Assembly: GCA_022402525.1 (NCBI GenBank)
Contig: JAKRSB010000010.1
Location: 1-47,253, forward strand
Reading direction: 5' to 3'
DNA length: 47,253 nt
DNA from: Thermosynechococcaceae cyanobacterium MS004
Lineage (GTDB): Bacteria > Cyanobacteriota > Cyanobacteriia > Thermosynechococcales > Thermosynechococcaceae
Numbering within the stretch: the first letter of the stretch is position 1; the number at the start of each line of letters is the position of its first letter. The position numbers and the translations under genes were made by a program. This document shows, in pieces, positions 36,504 through 46,328 of the stretch. A model generated the notes under the pieces. The model had not been told where the DNA came from and did not search any database. It saw only the letters and a list, made by a program, of their open reading frames with translations.

Positions 36504-36549
36504 TCTGTAAGGCTATGATGCTTCCAAATCAAGCCTTACAGATTTTTTT
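36504..36549 (+). terminator. Terminator-like hairpin in the hslO leader
   Basis: TCTGTAAGGCT and AGCCTTACAGA form an 11-bp perfect stem with a 17-nt loop, followed by seven T (36543-36549). It sits 37 nt before the hslO start, with no plus-strand gene upstream to terminate, because htpX is divergent. It is therefore a candidate attenuator of hslO. GGAAG at 36488 could pair with CTTCC in the loop at 36521. Confidence 0.8.
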
Positions 36550-36586
36550 GTCTCCTTGTTTCAGCGGCATTGATGCCTAGGGATAG

Positions 36587-37477
36587 ATGGCTGATCAACT
36601 GATTCGGGCAACGGCAGCTCAAGACGGCATTCGAGCAGTGGGCGTGATTACCACTCGTCTCACCGAAGAAGCACGCAGGAGGCATGGGCTTTCCTATGTT
36701 GCAACAGCGGCTCTAGGACGCACAATGGCGGCAGGGCTATTGCTGGCTTCAAGTATGAAACAGCCCCAGTCTAGGGTGAATTTGAGCATTAAGGGCAATG
36801 GCCCCCTGGGTAGTATTTCCGTAGATGCGGGGTTAGACGGCACTGTGCGGGGCCATGTCCGGCACCCTTCGGTTGAGATTCCCCTAAATGCCCAAGGCAA
36901 ACTGGATGTCGGTGGTGCGGTCGGCAGCGAGGGCTACCTATACGTGGTGCGAGACGTGGGCTACGGATACCCTTACTCTAGTACCGTAGAGCTGGTCACG
37001 GGCGAAATAGGGGAAGATGTGACGCACTATTTAGCCATGTCTGAGCAGACCCCTTCGGCTCTGAGTCTGGGGGTTTTAGTGGATCGTGAGGGGGTCAATG
37101 TTGCGGGCGGGCTCCTCATTCAAGTCTTGCCCAAAGCTGCGAGGGATGAGGCACTGGTCACTTTACTAGAGTCTCGGCTAGAGAGCCTTGCCGGATTTAC
37201 GCCGCTGTTGACGGCTGGCAAAACGCTGCCAGACATTTTTGAAGATTTATTGGGCGATCTGGGCCTCAATCTTTTGCCGCAAACTCAACTGGTTCGCTTT
37301 AGCTGTCGTTGTTCTTACGATCGCGTTTTGGGGGCGCTACAGCTCTTAGGGGCGGTTGAGCTACGGGACATGATTGAGAAAGATAACGGCGCTGAGGCAA
37401 CCTGTGATTTTTGTAATGAGGTTTATAAAGTTCCAAGAGAAGGGCTAGAAGAGTTGATTGCTGCGCTAGGGTCTTAG
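36587..37477 (+). CDS. hslO: Redox-regulated chaperone Hsp33
   Basis: Holdase chaperone switched on by oxidation and unfolding. In the 296-residue product the zinc centre is C240-x-C242 and C273-x-x-C276; all four cysteines are kept, so the redox switch should work. The N-terminal substrate-binding domain (RATAAQDGIRAVGVITT) is typical. A terminator-like hairpin directly upstream suggests control by premature termination. Another hairpin with a T-run follows the gene. It is divergent from htpX. Confidence 0.96.
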   Translation: MADQLIRATAAQDGIRAVGVITTRLTEEARRRHGLSYVATAALGRTMAAGLLLASSMKQPQSRVNLSIKGNGPLGSISVDAGLDGTVRGHVRHPSVEIPLNAQGKLDVGGAVGSEGYLYVVRDVGYGYPYSSTVELVTGEIGEDVTHYLAMSEQTPSALSLGVLVDREGVNVAGGLLIQVLPKAARDEALVTLLESRLESLAGFTPLLTAGKTLPDIFEDLLGDLGLNLLPQTQLVRFSCRCSYDRVLGALQLLGAVELRDMIEKDNGAEATCDFCNEVYKVPREGLEELIAALGS

Positions 37478-37555
37478 TGCAGTGAGCCCCAATCAAGCCT
37501 AAATCCGTGCGTTTGGTGATCCCATGCTTGCGCTCCCATTGAAGCTCTCATCCCA

Positions 37556-37601
37556 AACTCCTCGCCCAAAGGCGGGGAGCTGAAGCTCCTTGACTTTTTT
37601 T
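37556..37601 (+). terminator. Terminator of hslO
   Basis: Two overlapping hairpins: CTCCTCGCC/GGCGGGGAG (9 bp, loop CAAA) and GGAGC/GCTCC (loop TGAA, 37576-37589), the second followed by TTGAC and seven T. The first resembles G/C palindromes common in cyanobacterial repeats. Confidence 0.7.
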
Positions 37602-37662
37602 ATTCTTAATTTTTGTGCTGAGCTGAGAGAAGGCATCCATCACAGCAAAACGGCTTTCTGCC

Positions 37663-38556
37663 CTAACCCGTCCCCTTAAACAAGCCTTGGGGTCGAATCA
37701 GCAGCACCAGAACCATAACCACCAGCGCCACCGCCAGTTTGTATTCTGACGGTAAGACAGCGGTGCTGACTTCCTGCGCCACACCAATAATCAAAGCACC
37801 TGCGATCGCGCCGTAGGGGTTGCCAATGCCCCCCAAAATAATCGAAGCAAACAGCGGCAGAATTAGGAACCATCCCATATTTGGCCGCACGACAGTAATG
37901 AGTCCATAGAGTCCGCCAGACAATGCCGTCAGTCCGCCAGCAATAATCCACGTCCAGAGCACCACCCGCTCCACATCAATGCCAGAGACGCTTGCCAGAT
38001 CTAGGTCATCCGCCACAGCGCGCATGGCTTTGCCAATTTTGGTCTTTTGCAGCAAAAAGTGAAGCCCCATGACGACTACGACTGCAAGACCAATGACCAC
38101 TAGCCGATAGTAGGGAATTTTGAGTCCCAGCCAGGACAGTGCCGATTCAACGGGCAAGTCATAGCTTTGGTTACTGCCACCCCAAATGAAAATAATGCCG
38201 TTTCGGACAAAAAGCGCCAGACCAATTGAAATAATAATGAGCGTTGTTGAGTTAGATCGGCGGTTCCGCATGGGTCGCCAAATCAAGTATTCACAGAGCA
38301 AAAACCCCAAAATCGTGAGGCTGCTGCCGAGAATAATGGCGGCCCAAATTTTAAGGCCAGGACTACCAATGACCGAATTCAGAAGCTGCGTATCTAACAA
38401 AAAGGTAAGGTAGGCTCCCAGCGTTAGGAAATCTCCGTGGGCAAAGTTAGGCAGGCGCAGAATGCCATTAGTGAGGGTAAGGCCCACAGCGGCCAGCGCA
38501 ATAATAGAACCTAGGGCAATGCCGTTGAAAAGAAGCTGCGTAAATCCTAAATCCAT
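37663..38556 (-). CDS. livH: Branched-chain amino acid ABC transporter permease, LivH/NatD type
   Basis: A 297-residue inner-membrane permease with about eight hydrophobic helices. The LNGIxxGSIIALAAVGLTLTNG opening, RLPNFAHGDFLTLGAY and the cytoplasmic EAA-like KTKIGKAMRAVADDLDLASVSGID loop are typical of LivH. It imports branched-chain or neutral amino acids together with LivM, LivF, LivG and a binding protein (the Nat system in cyanobacteria). None of those is next to it, so it is an isolated component. The ATG at 38556 has AGGA 8 nt upstream; a TTG at 38562 is rejected. The exact substrate is uncertain (urea permeases are related). Confidence 0.88.
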   Translation of the reverse strand: MDLGFTQLLFNGIALGSIIALAAVGLTLTNGILRLPNFAHGDFLTLGAYLTFLLDTQLLNSVIGSPGLKIWAAIILGSSLTILGFLLCEYLIWRPMRNRRSNSTTLIIISIGLALFVRNGIIFIWGGSNQSYDLPVESALSWLGLKIPYYRLVVIGLAVVVVMGLHFLLQKTKIGKAMRAVADDLDLASVSGIDVERVVLWTWIIAGGLTALSGGLYGLITVVRPNMGWFLILPLFASIILGGIGNPYGAIAGALIIGVAQEVSTAVLPSEYKLAVALVVMVLVLLIRPQGLFKGTG

Positions 38557-38724
38557 CCTCAAGATCCTGAAAACAACCTGAAAACAGTAAGACCAAGCCT
38601 GACCTGCGTCGTCTTTGACCTTATCAATTTATCAGGGAACTGCTCAGGGAACTGTTGCGAAATGGCTTAAATGCTCAAAGCTGTAGTCTATTTTACGAGC
38701 ACACTTAATGCGAGAACATTGAAA

Positions 38725-38769
38725 GCAGGGAAATTGAATGCAGGGAAATTGAATGAAGGAAAATTGAAG
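38725..38769. repeat. Three 15-nt tandem units
   Basis: GCAGGGAAATTGAAT occurs twice exactly, with a third degenerate copy, in the gap at 38557-38878. Confidence 0.93.
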
Positions 38770-38878
38770 CTCATAGACAACCTAAGGCTCATCGCCGCAA
38801 TCTAAGTGCTGATCATTGTTGGCAATTTCAGCGCTGTGAAGAAACGATTACCCAGCAAGCCTGTGCAGCCTAGTGCTT

Positions 38879-39916
38879 TCAGCGATCAACCGCCCACAAC
38901 AATAAATCCTTTGCCTGGGGGTAGGGCGGAGATTGGGTCGCTTTATAACCAAGACTACAGGCCATCAACTTTAGCCAGCCCTTGGGTTGGTCAAGGTTCC
39001 ATCCTGCCAGTCTACATTCCCGCGCAATTAGCTCTAGGGTAAATGGACGATGGGACTTAGCAAATTCCGCTAGAGTTGGCGGCAATGGCTCCTTAAATTC
39101 GAGCTGCAGGAACCGGAGAATACGGCCTAGCAGTTGCCAGCTTTCTTGATCTGGCATGAGCCGGGTGAGGCGCTCAATATTAATTTGATGCCCCCACTGA
39201 CGCAGCAAAAAAACAAAGTCTAAGATCCAAAACAGCAGCGGCCCAGTCTCCGAGAAATGGCCCCCCAAGTGCACGGTCAGGTGCGTGAGCATCGCATTTG
39301 GCTCTAGGACGTGAAGTGTGGGTAGCCCTGGGTAAGCGGGCTGAAGCTTCATGGTCAGGGAAAGATGTTCCTTGCCTTCAAAAAGACGCACTCGATGGTG
39401 GACGTCAAAGTAAACCTGCTTGGGGCTTTTAAAGTACAGGGCATCTGAGGTGGTCAATTCTGGCTGTAGCGCAAACCCTAAGCTCTCAAAAATCTGTGCG
39501 ACGGGTTCCTTCTCTTCTGGGGCGATCGCCCAGTCAATGTCGCCAATGATGCGGGTGGCAAGATCTGGGTAAAGCTGATCGGCCAGGACAATACCTTTCC
39601 ACAGCACGGGATAAATGCCTTGGGCATAGACAGCCTTGAGGGCTGTCCCTAAGGTTTCGTACAGGACTCGGTTACGATAAAGCGACAAAAAATAGGCATC
39701 CATGCACTGATTCAAGGCAGCTTTGGGGACGCTATTCCGCAACTGAGGCTCTTTTAAAACATGGAAGACTAGGGGAAGCTGACGGTGTTTTGCCAGAACC
39801 GTAAGCACCTCCTGCCACTGCGACGCTGTTGCCTGTCTCAAGACCTGAAGCGATCGCTCAGAAACCGATGTCTCTGGGGCCATAAGCGAGAGTTGAAGGA
39901 GAGTGCGCAGCAACAT
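38879..39916 (-). CDS. Nucleotidyltransferase family protein (NTP_transf_5)
   Basis: A protein of about 345 residues of the Pol-beta-like family PF14907. The active site is visible: WKGIVLADQLYPDLATRIIGDIDWAI, with G-D-I-D providing metal-binding Asp residues, and YFDVHHRV downstream giving a further acidic residue. Such proteins recur in lasso peptide clusters of the kinase-containing type, where they may modify the peptide; here the cluster is about 7 kb away. The first ATG is at 39916; a TTG at 39946 would add ten residues. Neither has a clear ribosome site. It stands alone between a permease and uvrC. Confidence 0.8.
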   Translation of the reverse strand: MLLRTLLQLSLMAPETSVSERSLQVLRQATASQWQEVLTVLAKHRQLPLVFHVLKEPQLRNSVPKAALNQCMDAYFLSLYRNRVLYETLGTALKAVYAQGIYPVLWKGIVLADQLYPDLATRIIGDIDWAIAPEEKEPVAQIFESLGFALQPELTTSDALYFKSPKQVYFDVHHRVRLFEGKEHLSLTMKLQPAYPGLPTLHVLEPNAMLTHLTVHLGGHFSETGPLLFWILDFVFLLRQWGHQINIERLTRLMPDQESWQLLGRILRFLQLEFKEPLPPTLAEFAKSHRPFTLELIARECRLAGWNLDQPKGWLKLMACSLGYKATQSPPYPQAKDLLLWAVDR

Positions 39917-40172
39917 AGGAGCGTATTGCGAGATGATTGCGTCCAAAAGCTAAGTCAATTCATTATGATCGGGTCGACTGGAGCAAGCTACAACGACACA
40001 TTTGAAGCTTGGATTAAACCTTGGCTTAAATCTTGAAGGAGACCCCAAAACAACCCAGGGGTGTCAATATCCTATGGCTTTTGATTAAAAATACATTCTC
40101 TTCACACAAAAAATTAATTTCATATTTAACGAGCCTATGTCCATATTTTTTCTAGAGGGCTCTGCTCTGCGA

Positions 40173-40359
40173 GTGAACTGTATGTCGTGAATCCATAGGG
40201 TGAACCTATATCGTGAACCTCTGCCGTGAAAATAGGCCTTGAACCTACGCCTTGAACCTACGCCTTGAATACTACACAACACAGTGAGTGACAGTTCAAG
40301 GCTTACTTCAATTCAACGCTTATTTTCAATTCAACACTCATTTCAATTCAGCGCTTATT
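40173..40359. repeat. Two arrays in the gap upstream of uvrC
   Basis: About eight units of 12-14 nt (CGTGAACCT...-like, later CTTGAACCTACGC) fill 40173-40272. Three units of 17-18 nt like TTCAATTCAACGCTTATT fill 40307-40359. They account for most of the 532-nt gap and create a false upstream extension of the uvrC ORF. Confidence 0.88.
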
Positions 40360-40448
40360 TTATAGATACTGAGAGAAATATCCAGACCAGCGTCAAGATT
40401 GGTGCTGCCCAGAGTTCCTCAGTAGTATGCCCAAAAGTTTGCACACTC

Positions 40449-42395
40449 ATGACAATCGCCCAGTCCCAGGATTCGCAGCCCGTTCCGCAAGCCGTTCCAC
40501 AACCCATTCCACAACTAGCGCAGCAAACCAATCAGCCCCTCATCAAAACATCCGATCGCCTAGAGGCTCGGCTTAAGGAAATTCCCCCAGAGCCGGGGGT
40601 CTACTTTATGCGGGATGCCAACGACAATATTTTGTACATTGGCAAGTCTAAAAAGCTGCGGTCTAGGGTGCGTTCCTATTTTCGGAATCTGGCAGACCAC
40701 AGCCCCCGCATTGAGCTGATGGTGCGGCAAATTGTCGAAATTGAGTTTATCGTTACGGATACGGAGGCGGAAGCGCTGGCCCTAGAGGCCAATCTGATTA
40801 AGCAGCATCAGCCACACTTTAATGTGCTGCTCAAGGACGACAAAAAGTATCCCTACGTCTGCATTACTTGGTCAGAGGACTACCCCCGCATTTTTATTAC
40901 TCGTCGCCGCCAGCTCAGCCAAAAACAGGATCGCTACTACGGCCCTTACGTCGATACTTTCGCTCTACGCCAAACCCTGCGGATCGTTAAGCGTTTATTT
41001 CCGCTGCGGCAGCGGCCGAAACCCGTATTTAAGGATCGTCCCTGCCTGAATTATGACATTGGCCGCTGTCCTGGGGTTTGTCAGCAGCTCATTTCCACTG
41101 AGGAGTACCACAAAATCATGGCAAAGGTGGCGATGGTATTCCAGGGCAGGGCGGGGGAACTGGTCGAAACGCTGAAAGGCCAGATGGAGCAGGCGGCGGA
41201 AAATCTCAATTTTGAGGTGGCGGCGAGGCTGCGCGACCAGATTACTGGGCTAAAAAACCTGGGGTCTGACCAAAAGGTATCGCTGCCGGACGATACGATT
41301 TCGCGGGATGCGATCGCCCTCTCCTCGGACGATGTGTCGGCCTGTGTGCAGCTTTTCCAAATTCGGGCGGGGCGGCTGGTGGGTCGACTAGGATTTGTGG
41401 CCGATGCTCAGTCTGGCTCGACGGGGCAAATTTTACAGCGGGTCTTGGAAGAACACTATGCCAATGCCGATCCGGTGGAATTTCCAACCGAAATTTTGGT
41501 GCAGGAGGAGCTGCCCGACGGGGATATCCTGGCGGAGTACCTGAGCGATCGCAAGGGGCGGAAGGTGACCATTGTGTACCCCCAGCGCCAAACCAAGGCG
41601 GAACTCTTGGAGATGGTGGAGCGCAACGCCCAGTACGAGCTGGCTCGTGCCCAAAAGACCCGCGATCGCAACGTAAGTGCAATGGAAGACCTTGCGGCAT
41701 TGCTCGACCTGCCCGATCTGCCCCATCGCATCGAGGGCTACGATATTTCCCATATTCAGGGGTCGGATGCGGTGGCCTCCAGAGTCGTCTTTGTAGATGG
41801 AATGCCCGCGAAGCAGTACTACCGCCGCTATAAAATCCGCAACCCTGAAGTCAAAGCAGGCCACTCGGATGATTTTGCCAGCTTAGCCGAGGTGATTCAG
41901 CGGCGCTTCCGTGACTATGGGATTCACGCAGACAAGCCCCGCACAGGGGCAGACTGGCCGGATGTGGTGATGATTGATGGCGGGAAGGGACAGCTTTCGG
42001 CGGTGGTGAAGGTGCTGAGCGAGATGGGCCTAATGGAAGACTTACGAGTGATTAGTCTGGCCAAACAGCGCGAAGAAGTTTTTGTCCCAGGCGAATCTAA
42101 CCCCCTAGAGACAGAAGCAGAGCAGCCTGGCGTTCAGCTCCTGCGTCGGCTGCGAGATGAAGCCCACCGCTTTGCCGTGAGTTTTCACCGTCAGCAGCGG
42201 ACTGAACGGATGCGGCGATCGCGACTAGATGAGATTCCAGGGTTAGGCCACCAGCGGCAGAAGCTCTTGCTTGGGACGTTTCGCTCCATTGACTATATTC
42301 GAGAAGCCAGCCCTGAACAGTTGACCAGTGTGCCCACCATTGGCCCCCGTCTCGCTCAGCAAATTTACGACTACTTTCATCCCCAATCTGGTTAA
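40449..42395 (+). CDS. uvrC: Excinuclease ABC subunit C
   Basis: Makes both incisions in nucleotide excision repair. From the ATG at 40449 the product is 648 residues. The GIY-YIG nuclease starts at [11 protein letters not shown] and includes [19 protein letters not shown]. The UVR helix is [11 protein letters not shown], the RNase-H-like half has [13 protein letters not shown] and DGGKGQL, and two helix-hairpin-helix units end it (IPGLGHQRQ and VPTIGPRLA). The ORF is open to 40284, but that part is intergenic repeat. The N-terminal tail contains a 12-nt array at 40479-40526 that encodes PVPQ-type repeats. Confidence 0.95.
   Translation: MTIAQSQDSQPVPQAVPQPIPQLAQQTNQPLIKTSDRLEARLKEIPPEPGVYFMRDANDNILYIGKSKKLRSRVRSYFRNLADHSPRIELMVRQIVEIEFIVTDTEAEALALEANLIKQHQPHFNVLLKDDKKYPYVCITWSEDYPRIFITRRRQLSQKQDRYYGPYVDTFALRQTLRIVKRLFPLRQRPKPVFKDRPCLNYDIGRCPGVCQQLISTEEYHKIMAKVAMVFQGRAGELVETLKGQMEQAAENLNFEVAARLRDQITGLKNLGSDQKVSLPDDTISRDAIALSSDDVSACVQLFQIRAGRLVGRLGFVADAQSGSTGQILQRVLEEHYANADPVEFPTEILVQEELPDGDILAEYLSDRKGRKVTIVYPQRQTKAELLEMVERNAQYELARAQKTRDRNVSAMEDLAALLDLPDLPHRIEGYDISHIQGSDAVASRVVFVDGMPAKQYYRRYKIRNPEVKAGHSDDFASLAEVIQRRFRDYGIHADKPRTGADWPDVVMIDGGKGQLSAVVKVLSEMGLMEDLRVISLAKQREEVFVPGESNPLETEAEQPGVQLLRRLRDEAHRFAVSFHRQQRTERMRRSRLDEIPGLGHQRQKLLLGTFRSIDYIREASPEQLTSVPTIGPRLAQQIYDYFHPQSG
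40479..40526 (+). repeat. Four 12-nt in-frame units in uvrC
   Basis: CCCGTTCCGCAA-like units encode [12 protein letters not shown] and LAQQ ahead of the GIY-YIG domain. Confidence 0.9.
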
Positions 42396-42420
42396 TGTGA
42401 CCCCAGCCTGGTTAATGTAA
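42381..42420. repeat. Two 20-nt tandem units at the uvrC 3' end
   Basis: CCCCAATCTGGTTAATGTGA and a near copy follow head to tail; the first spans the uvrC stop codon. Confidence 0.9.
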
Positions 42421-42437
42421 AAATTCACACGACCTAT

Positions 42438-43181
42438 TCACAGCTTGTCATTGAGCGGCTGGTAATTCACAATTCGGCCAAAGCTCTCACCCGTCAGGCT
42501 AGCGCCCCCCACCAGAGCACCATCAATTTCAGGCTGCGCTATGATTTCGTCAATATTTTCGGCCTTAACAGACCCGCCATATTGAATGGTGATGTCTTTA
42601 TTTGCGAACCGCGATCGCAGAAGTCCAATGACCCGATTGGCCTCTTCTGCGGCACAGGTATCTCCCGTGCCGATCGCCCAGATGGGTTCGTAGGCAAGGA
42701 TTAAGTCAAACTGATTCACACCGACCAACGCTAGATCAAGCTGCTGGATCAAGACGGACTCCGTCTCGCCAGCATCCCGCTGAGCCTTGGTTTCTCCCAC
42801 ACAGAGGATAGGCGTGAGGCCATGACTTTGGGCTGCTTTGAGGCGCAAATTAACGGTTTTATCCGTTTCACCAAAGTATTGACGGCGCTCGCTGTGGCCA
42901 ACCACGACGTGGCTCACGCCGATTTCCGTCAGCATTGGGCCAGAAATTTCGCCCGTATAGGCTCCGAAGTCTTCCCAATGAATATTTTGAGCGCCAACTC
43001 GGACGCGACTCCCGTGGAGATTCTTAGACAGGGATGTCAGGGTAGTGAAGGGGACACAGAGAATAATGTCTCGGTCTTCAGGAGTATCTTCCAGGGTCGG
43101 CAAAAAGCTATGCAAAAACTCTAGGGCTTCGGCCTGAGTTTTGTACATTTTCCAGTTGCCAGCGATCGCTACTTTGCGCAC
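42438..43181 (-). CDS. tpiA: Triosephosphate isomerase
   Basis: Interconverts dihydroxyacetone phosphate and glyceraldehyde 3-phosphate in glycolysis and the Calvin cycle. In the 247-residue product, N9 and K11 (GNWKMYK), H96 (VVVGHSERR) and the catalytic base E165 ([11 protein letters not shown]) are all present. The C-terminal GGASL phosphate loop is complete. The start is GTG at 43181. It is convergent with uvrC. Confidence 0.97.
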   Translation of the reverse strand: MRKVAIAGNWKMYKTQAEALEFLHSFLPTLEDTPEDRDIILCVPFTTLTSLSKNLHGSRVRVGAQNIHWEDFGAYTGEISGPMLTEIGVSHVVVGHSERRQYFGETDKTVNLRLKAAQSHGLTPILCVGETKAQRDAGETESVLIQQLDLALVGVNQFDLILAYEPIWAIGTGDTCAAEEANRVIGLLRSRFANKDITIQYGGSVKAENIDEIIAQPEIDGALVGGASLTGESFGRIVNYQPLNDKL

Positions 43182-43363
43182 GGTTTGTCACAGAAAAGAC
43201 GGCAGTGACAGCAGAAGCTGCCTTAACGAGCTACAGCGCTAAGTTAGCCTGAGCGTTGCTCATCAGGCATTCTGAATGTCTTCATTAGTTTAAGGGTTTG
43301 CGGTCTCTTTTGTATCGCTTCTCCCAGAGGAGAGGAAGGATGAAGGATCCGTTACCCTAGGTT

Positions 43364-43440
43364 CTCTAGAGTTAAGTGCTCTGAAGTAAGTGCTCTGGAG
43401 TAAATGCTCTAGAGTTAAGTCCTTTAGAGTAGATTCTCTA
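43364..43440. repeat. Five degenerate units of 14-15 nt
   Basis: CTCTAGAGTTAAGTG-like units lie between ilvD and tpiA and reach the ilvD stop codon. Confidence 0.9.
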
Positions 43441-45123
43441 AAATAGGTTCAGATCTGTCACCGCTCCAATGCTGCTAGAAGAGACAAGCTTGGCATACTT
43501 GCCCAAAACGCCTTTGGAGTAGCGTGGGGCGCGGGGCTGCCATGCGGCCCTGCGCTCTGCTAGCTCTGCCTCTGAAATATTGAGGTTCAGTTTACGAGCC
43601 GGTGCGTCAATGGTGATGGAGTCGCCTTCCTGCACTAGAGCGATCGCGCCACCCACTGCTGCCTCCGGCGCAACATGGCCCACCACCATTCCGTAGGTGC
43701 CGCCCGAAAACCGTCCATCGGTGATTAAGCCTACGGAATCTCCTAAGCCAGCCCCAATAATGGCTGAAGTCGGCGCTAGCATCTCCCGCATTCCTGGCCC
43801 ACCTTTTGGCCCCTCGTAGCGAATGACGATAATGTCGCCCGCCTGAATTTTGCCGTCTAGAATAGCGGCTAAGCAGTCTTCTTCCGATTCAAAGACACGG
43901 GCAGGCCCAGTAATTTTTGGCGTTTTAACCCCCGTAATTTTTGCAACCGAGCCTTCTTCCGCCAGATTGCCCTTCAGGATAGCTAGGTGCCCCTGGGCAT
44001 ACATGGGGTTGTTCCAGGGGCGAATCACGTCTTGATCCGCTGAGGCCTCATCAGGGATCTCGTTCAGCAATTCCGCTACTGTTTTGCCGGTAATGGTAAG
44101 GGCATCTCCATGAAGTAAGCCATGAGCCAGCAGAATCTTCATGACTTGAGGGATGCCACCTGCTTTGTGCAGGTCAGTGGCCACATATCGACCAGAGGGC
44201 TTCAGATCGCACAAGACTGGAACTCTGCCCCGGATTTCTTCAAAATCATCCAGGGTTAGCTCAACCCCAATTGCGCGCGCAATGGCCAGCAGGTGCAGAA
44301 CTGAATTCGTAGAGCCGCCCACTGCCATAATGACGGTGATCGCGTTTTCAAAGGCTTTGCGGGTCAGAATGTGACTGGGTAAAATCTGCTGGCGAATCGC
44401 TTCGACGAGGGCAAGGGCTGACTTTTCGGCACTGTCCGCCTTTTCAGCATCTTCCGCCGCCATGGTGGAAGAATACATGAGGCTCATTCCCATGGCTTCA
44501 AAGGCAGAGGACATGGTATTAGCGGTAAACATCCCGCCGCAGGAGCCTGCCCCTGGGCAAGCATGTTTTTCAATGGCCGTCAGCTCTGCCTCATCAATGC
44601 GTCCGGCGCTGTACTGCCCCACCGCCTCAAAGGAACTTACAACGGTTAAATCTCTATCGTTATAGTGTCCGGGCTTAATGGTGCCGCCATAGACAAAAAT
44701 AGCTGGAATATTGAGTCGCGCCATGGCAATCATGGCCCCTGGCATATTTTTATCGCAGCCGCCAATTGCAAGCACTCCATCTAGGCTCTGGCCGTTACAA
44801 ACCGTTTCAATGGAGTCGGCAATCACTTCACGGGACACGAGGGAATACCTCATCCCCTCCGTTCCCATGGATATGCCGTCGCTAATCGTAATGGTGCCAA
44901 AGACTTGCGGCATGGCACCCGCCGAGCGCAGGCCAGCTTCTGCCCGTACCGCCAGCCCACCAATGCCCATATTGCAGGGAGTGATGGTGCTGAACCCACT
45001 CGCCAGACCCACAATTGGCTTAGTAAAGTCCTCATCCCCAAACCCAACGGCACGCAACATCGCACGATTGGGCGATCGCGCAACGCCCTGAGTGATGGCT
45101 TGACTGCGGAGGTTATCAGGCAT
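43438..45123 (-). CDS. ilvD: Dihydroxy-acid dehydratase
   Basis: Dehydrates 2,3-dihydroxy acids to 2-oxo acids in valine, leucine and isoleucine synthesis. In the 561-residue product, the iron-sulfur cluster cysteines are C50 (TPCNMG), C123 ([10 protein letters not shown]) and C195 ([14 protein letters not shown]). The three-cysteine layout matches [2Fe-2S] enzymes. The ATG at 45123 gives the usual cyanobacterial length. It is a single gene, on the same strand as tpiA but separated by a 256-nt gap with a repeat array. Confidence 0.97.
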   Translation of the reverse strand: MPDNLRSQAITQGVARSPNRAMLRAVGFGDEDFTKPIVGLASGFSTITPCNMGIGGLAVRAEAGLRSAGAMPQVFGTITISDGISMGTEGMRYSLVSREVIADSIETVCNGQSLDGVLAIGGCDKNMPGAMIAMARLNIPAIFVYGGTIKPGHYNDRDLTVVSSFEAVGQYSAGRIDEAELTAIEKHACPGAGSCGGMFTANTMSSAFEAMGMSLMYSSTMAAEDAEKADSAEKSALALVEAIRQQILPSHILTRKAFENAITVIMAVGGSTNSVLHLLAIARAIGVELTLDDFEEIRGRVPVLCDLKPSGRYVATDLHKAGGIPQVMKILLAHGLLHGDALTITGKTVAELLNEIPDEASADQDVIRPWNNPMYAQGHLAILKGNLAEEGSVAKITGVKTPKITGPARVFESEEDCLAAILDGKIQAGDIIVIRYEGPKGGPGMREMLAPTSAIIGAGLGDSVGLITDGRFSGGTYGMVVGHVAPEAAVGGAIALVQEGDSITIDAPARKLNLNISEAELAERRAAWQPRAPRYSKGVLGKYAKLVSSSSIGAVTDLNLF

Positions 45124-45186
45124 AGGGAATCTTCCTAGAATTCAAGATCAAAGATTTTATAAAGTTAAGCGCTGGAGTCAATTTAT

Positions 45187-45230
45187 GGTGCTGCTAAACG
45201 GTGATGCTGCCAAACGGTGATGCCGTTAAT
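45187..45230. repeat. Degenerate tandem units of 13-16 nt
   Basis: GGTGATGCTGCCAAAC-like units occur upstream of ilvD. Confidence 0.75.
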
Positions 45231-45353
45231 TCGCTCTATTGACCCCAGACTCTATTTTTACAGAATCATGAGCGCTCTGAACGCTGATCGTCGCAAGAAC
45301 CCAAAAAAGTTGCCCTTTAGCTTTATTTTGGCGATCGCCCATAATGCCATCGA

Positions 45354-46328
45354 TTAAGCACAAGCATCGAGAGGACTGCGAACACCAAGTCCACCCTTAT
45401 TCAAGACATGGGTGTAAATCATGGTGGTTTTGACATCCTTATGCCCCAGGAGTTCTTGCACAGTGCGGATATCGTAGCCATTTTGAAGTAGGTGGGTAGC
45501 AAAACTATGGCGCAGGGTATGACAAGTGACGGTTTTGTTGATGTTGGCACTGCGGACGGCTTGCTTAAGCGATCGTTGAAGACTGCCATCATCAAGGTGG
45601 TGCCGCCGAACTTCATTACTTCTGGGGTCAATGGAACGCTGTTTGGCGGGGAAAGCGTATTGCCATTTCCACTCACGGTTGGCGTTAGGATATTTACGTT
45701 CTAGGGCAAAGGGGAGATAGACCGCACCGTACCCCAGAGATAAATCATCTTCAAAGGTTTGCTTGACCTGGACTAGATGCGCCTTTAAGGGTGTTATTAG
45801 ACTGTGGGGAAGGACAGTGAGACGATCTTTATTGCCTTTAGCATCACGAATGATGAGTTGATTTTGGGCAAAGTCTAAATCTTTGACCCGTAGCCGAAGC
45901 CCTTCTTTGATGCGTAATCCTGCGCCATAGAGTAACTTAGCGAGGAGTTGATGGGTGCCTTCTAAACGGATGAGAACCTGTTGAATTTCTTCTGGAGAGA
46001 GGACAGTGGGTAAATGTTTAGAATGTCTGGCTCTGACCGCATCAATGGAGTCTGATAAGGGCTGAAAAAGGACGTGTCGATAGAGAAAAAGTAAAGCACT
46101 CAGGGCTTGGTTTTGGGTAGAGGCAGCGACATTCTCTTCCACGGCTAAATGTGTTAAAAAGGCTTGGACTTCTGGTTCTGCCATGTCCTTTGGGTGCCGC
46201 TTGTTATGAAATAAGATGAAACGCCGAATCCATTGCACATAGGACTCTTCAGTACGATAGGCGTAGTGCTTAACGCGAAGGGTATCTCGTACTTGGTCTA
46301 GTAACTTTGGGGGCTGGGGAGGGTTCAT
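45354..46328 (-). CDS. intI: Integron integrase
   Basis: Tyrosine recombinase that moves gene cassettes between attC and attI, 324 residues. The catalytic residues are R139 ([14 protein letters not shown]), H270 and R273 ([13 protein letters not shown]), H296 (LLGHKDV) and Y305 (TTMIYTHV). Residues about 207-249, including [13 protein letters not shown] and [11 protein letters not shown], form the extra segment found only in IntI proteins, which sets it apart from XerC/D. The ending [10 protein letters not shown] is also typical. The gene is transcribed away from the attI-like site and cassette ORF, as in known integrons. Intact. Confidence 0.93.
   Translation of the reverse strand: MNPPQPPKLLDQVRDTLRVKHYAYRTEESYVQWIRRFILFHNKRHPKDMAEPEVQAFLTHLAVEENVAASTQNQALSALLFLYRHVLFQPLSDSIDAVRARHSKHLPTVLSPEEIQQVLIRLEGTHQLLAKLLYGAGLRIKEGLRLRVKDLDFAQNQLIIRDAKGNKDRLTVLPHSLITPLKAHLVQVKQTFEDDLSLGYGAVYLPFALERKYPNANREWKWQYAFPAKQRSIDPRSNEVRRHHLDDGSLQRSLKQAVRSANINKTVTCHTLRHSFATHLLQNGYDIRTVQELLGHKDVKTTMIYTHVLNKGGLGVRSPLDACA

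Noticed and set aside
37556-37580. Right-end hairpin of an IS200/IS605 element
   Set aside because: The G/C palindrome resembles such ends, but no tnpA or tnpB lies near and a T-run makes a terminator for hslO the simpler reading.
40284-40448. N-terminal extension of UvrC from a GTG
   Set aside because: The 55 extra residues come from intergenic repeats and have no counterpart in UvrC, whose GIY-YIG domain starts after the ATG at 40449.
45354-46328. XerC/XerD or prophage integrase
   Set aside because: The extra segment at about residues 207-249 and the flanking attI and attC signals fit integron integrases; no phage genes or tRNA target are nearby.
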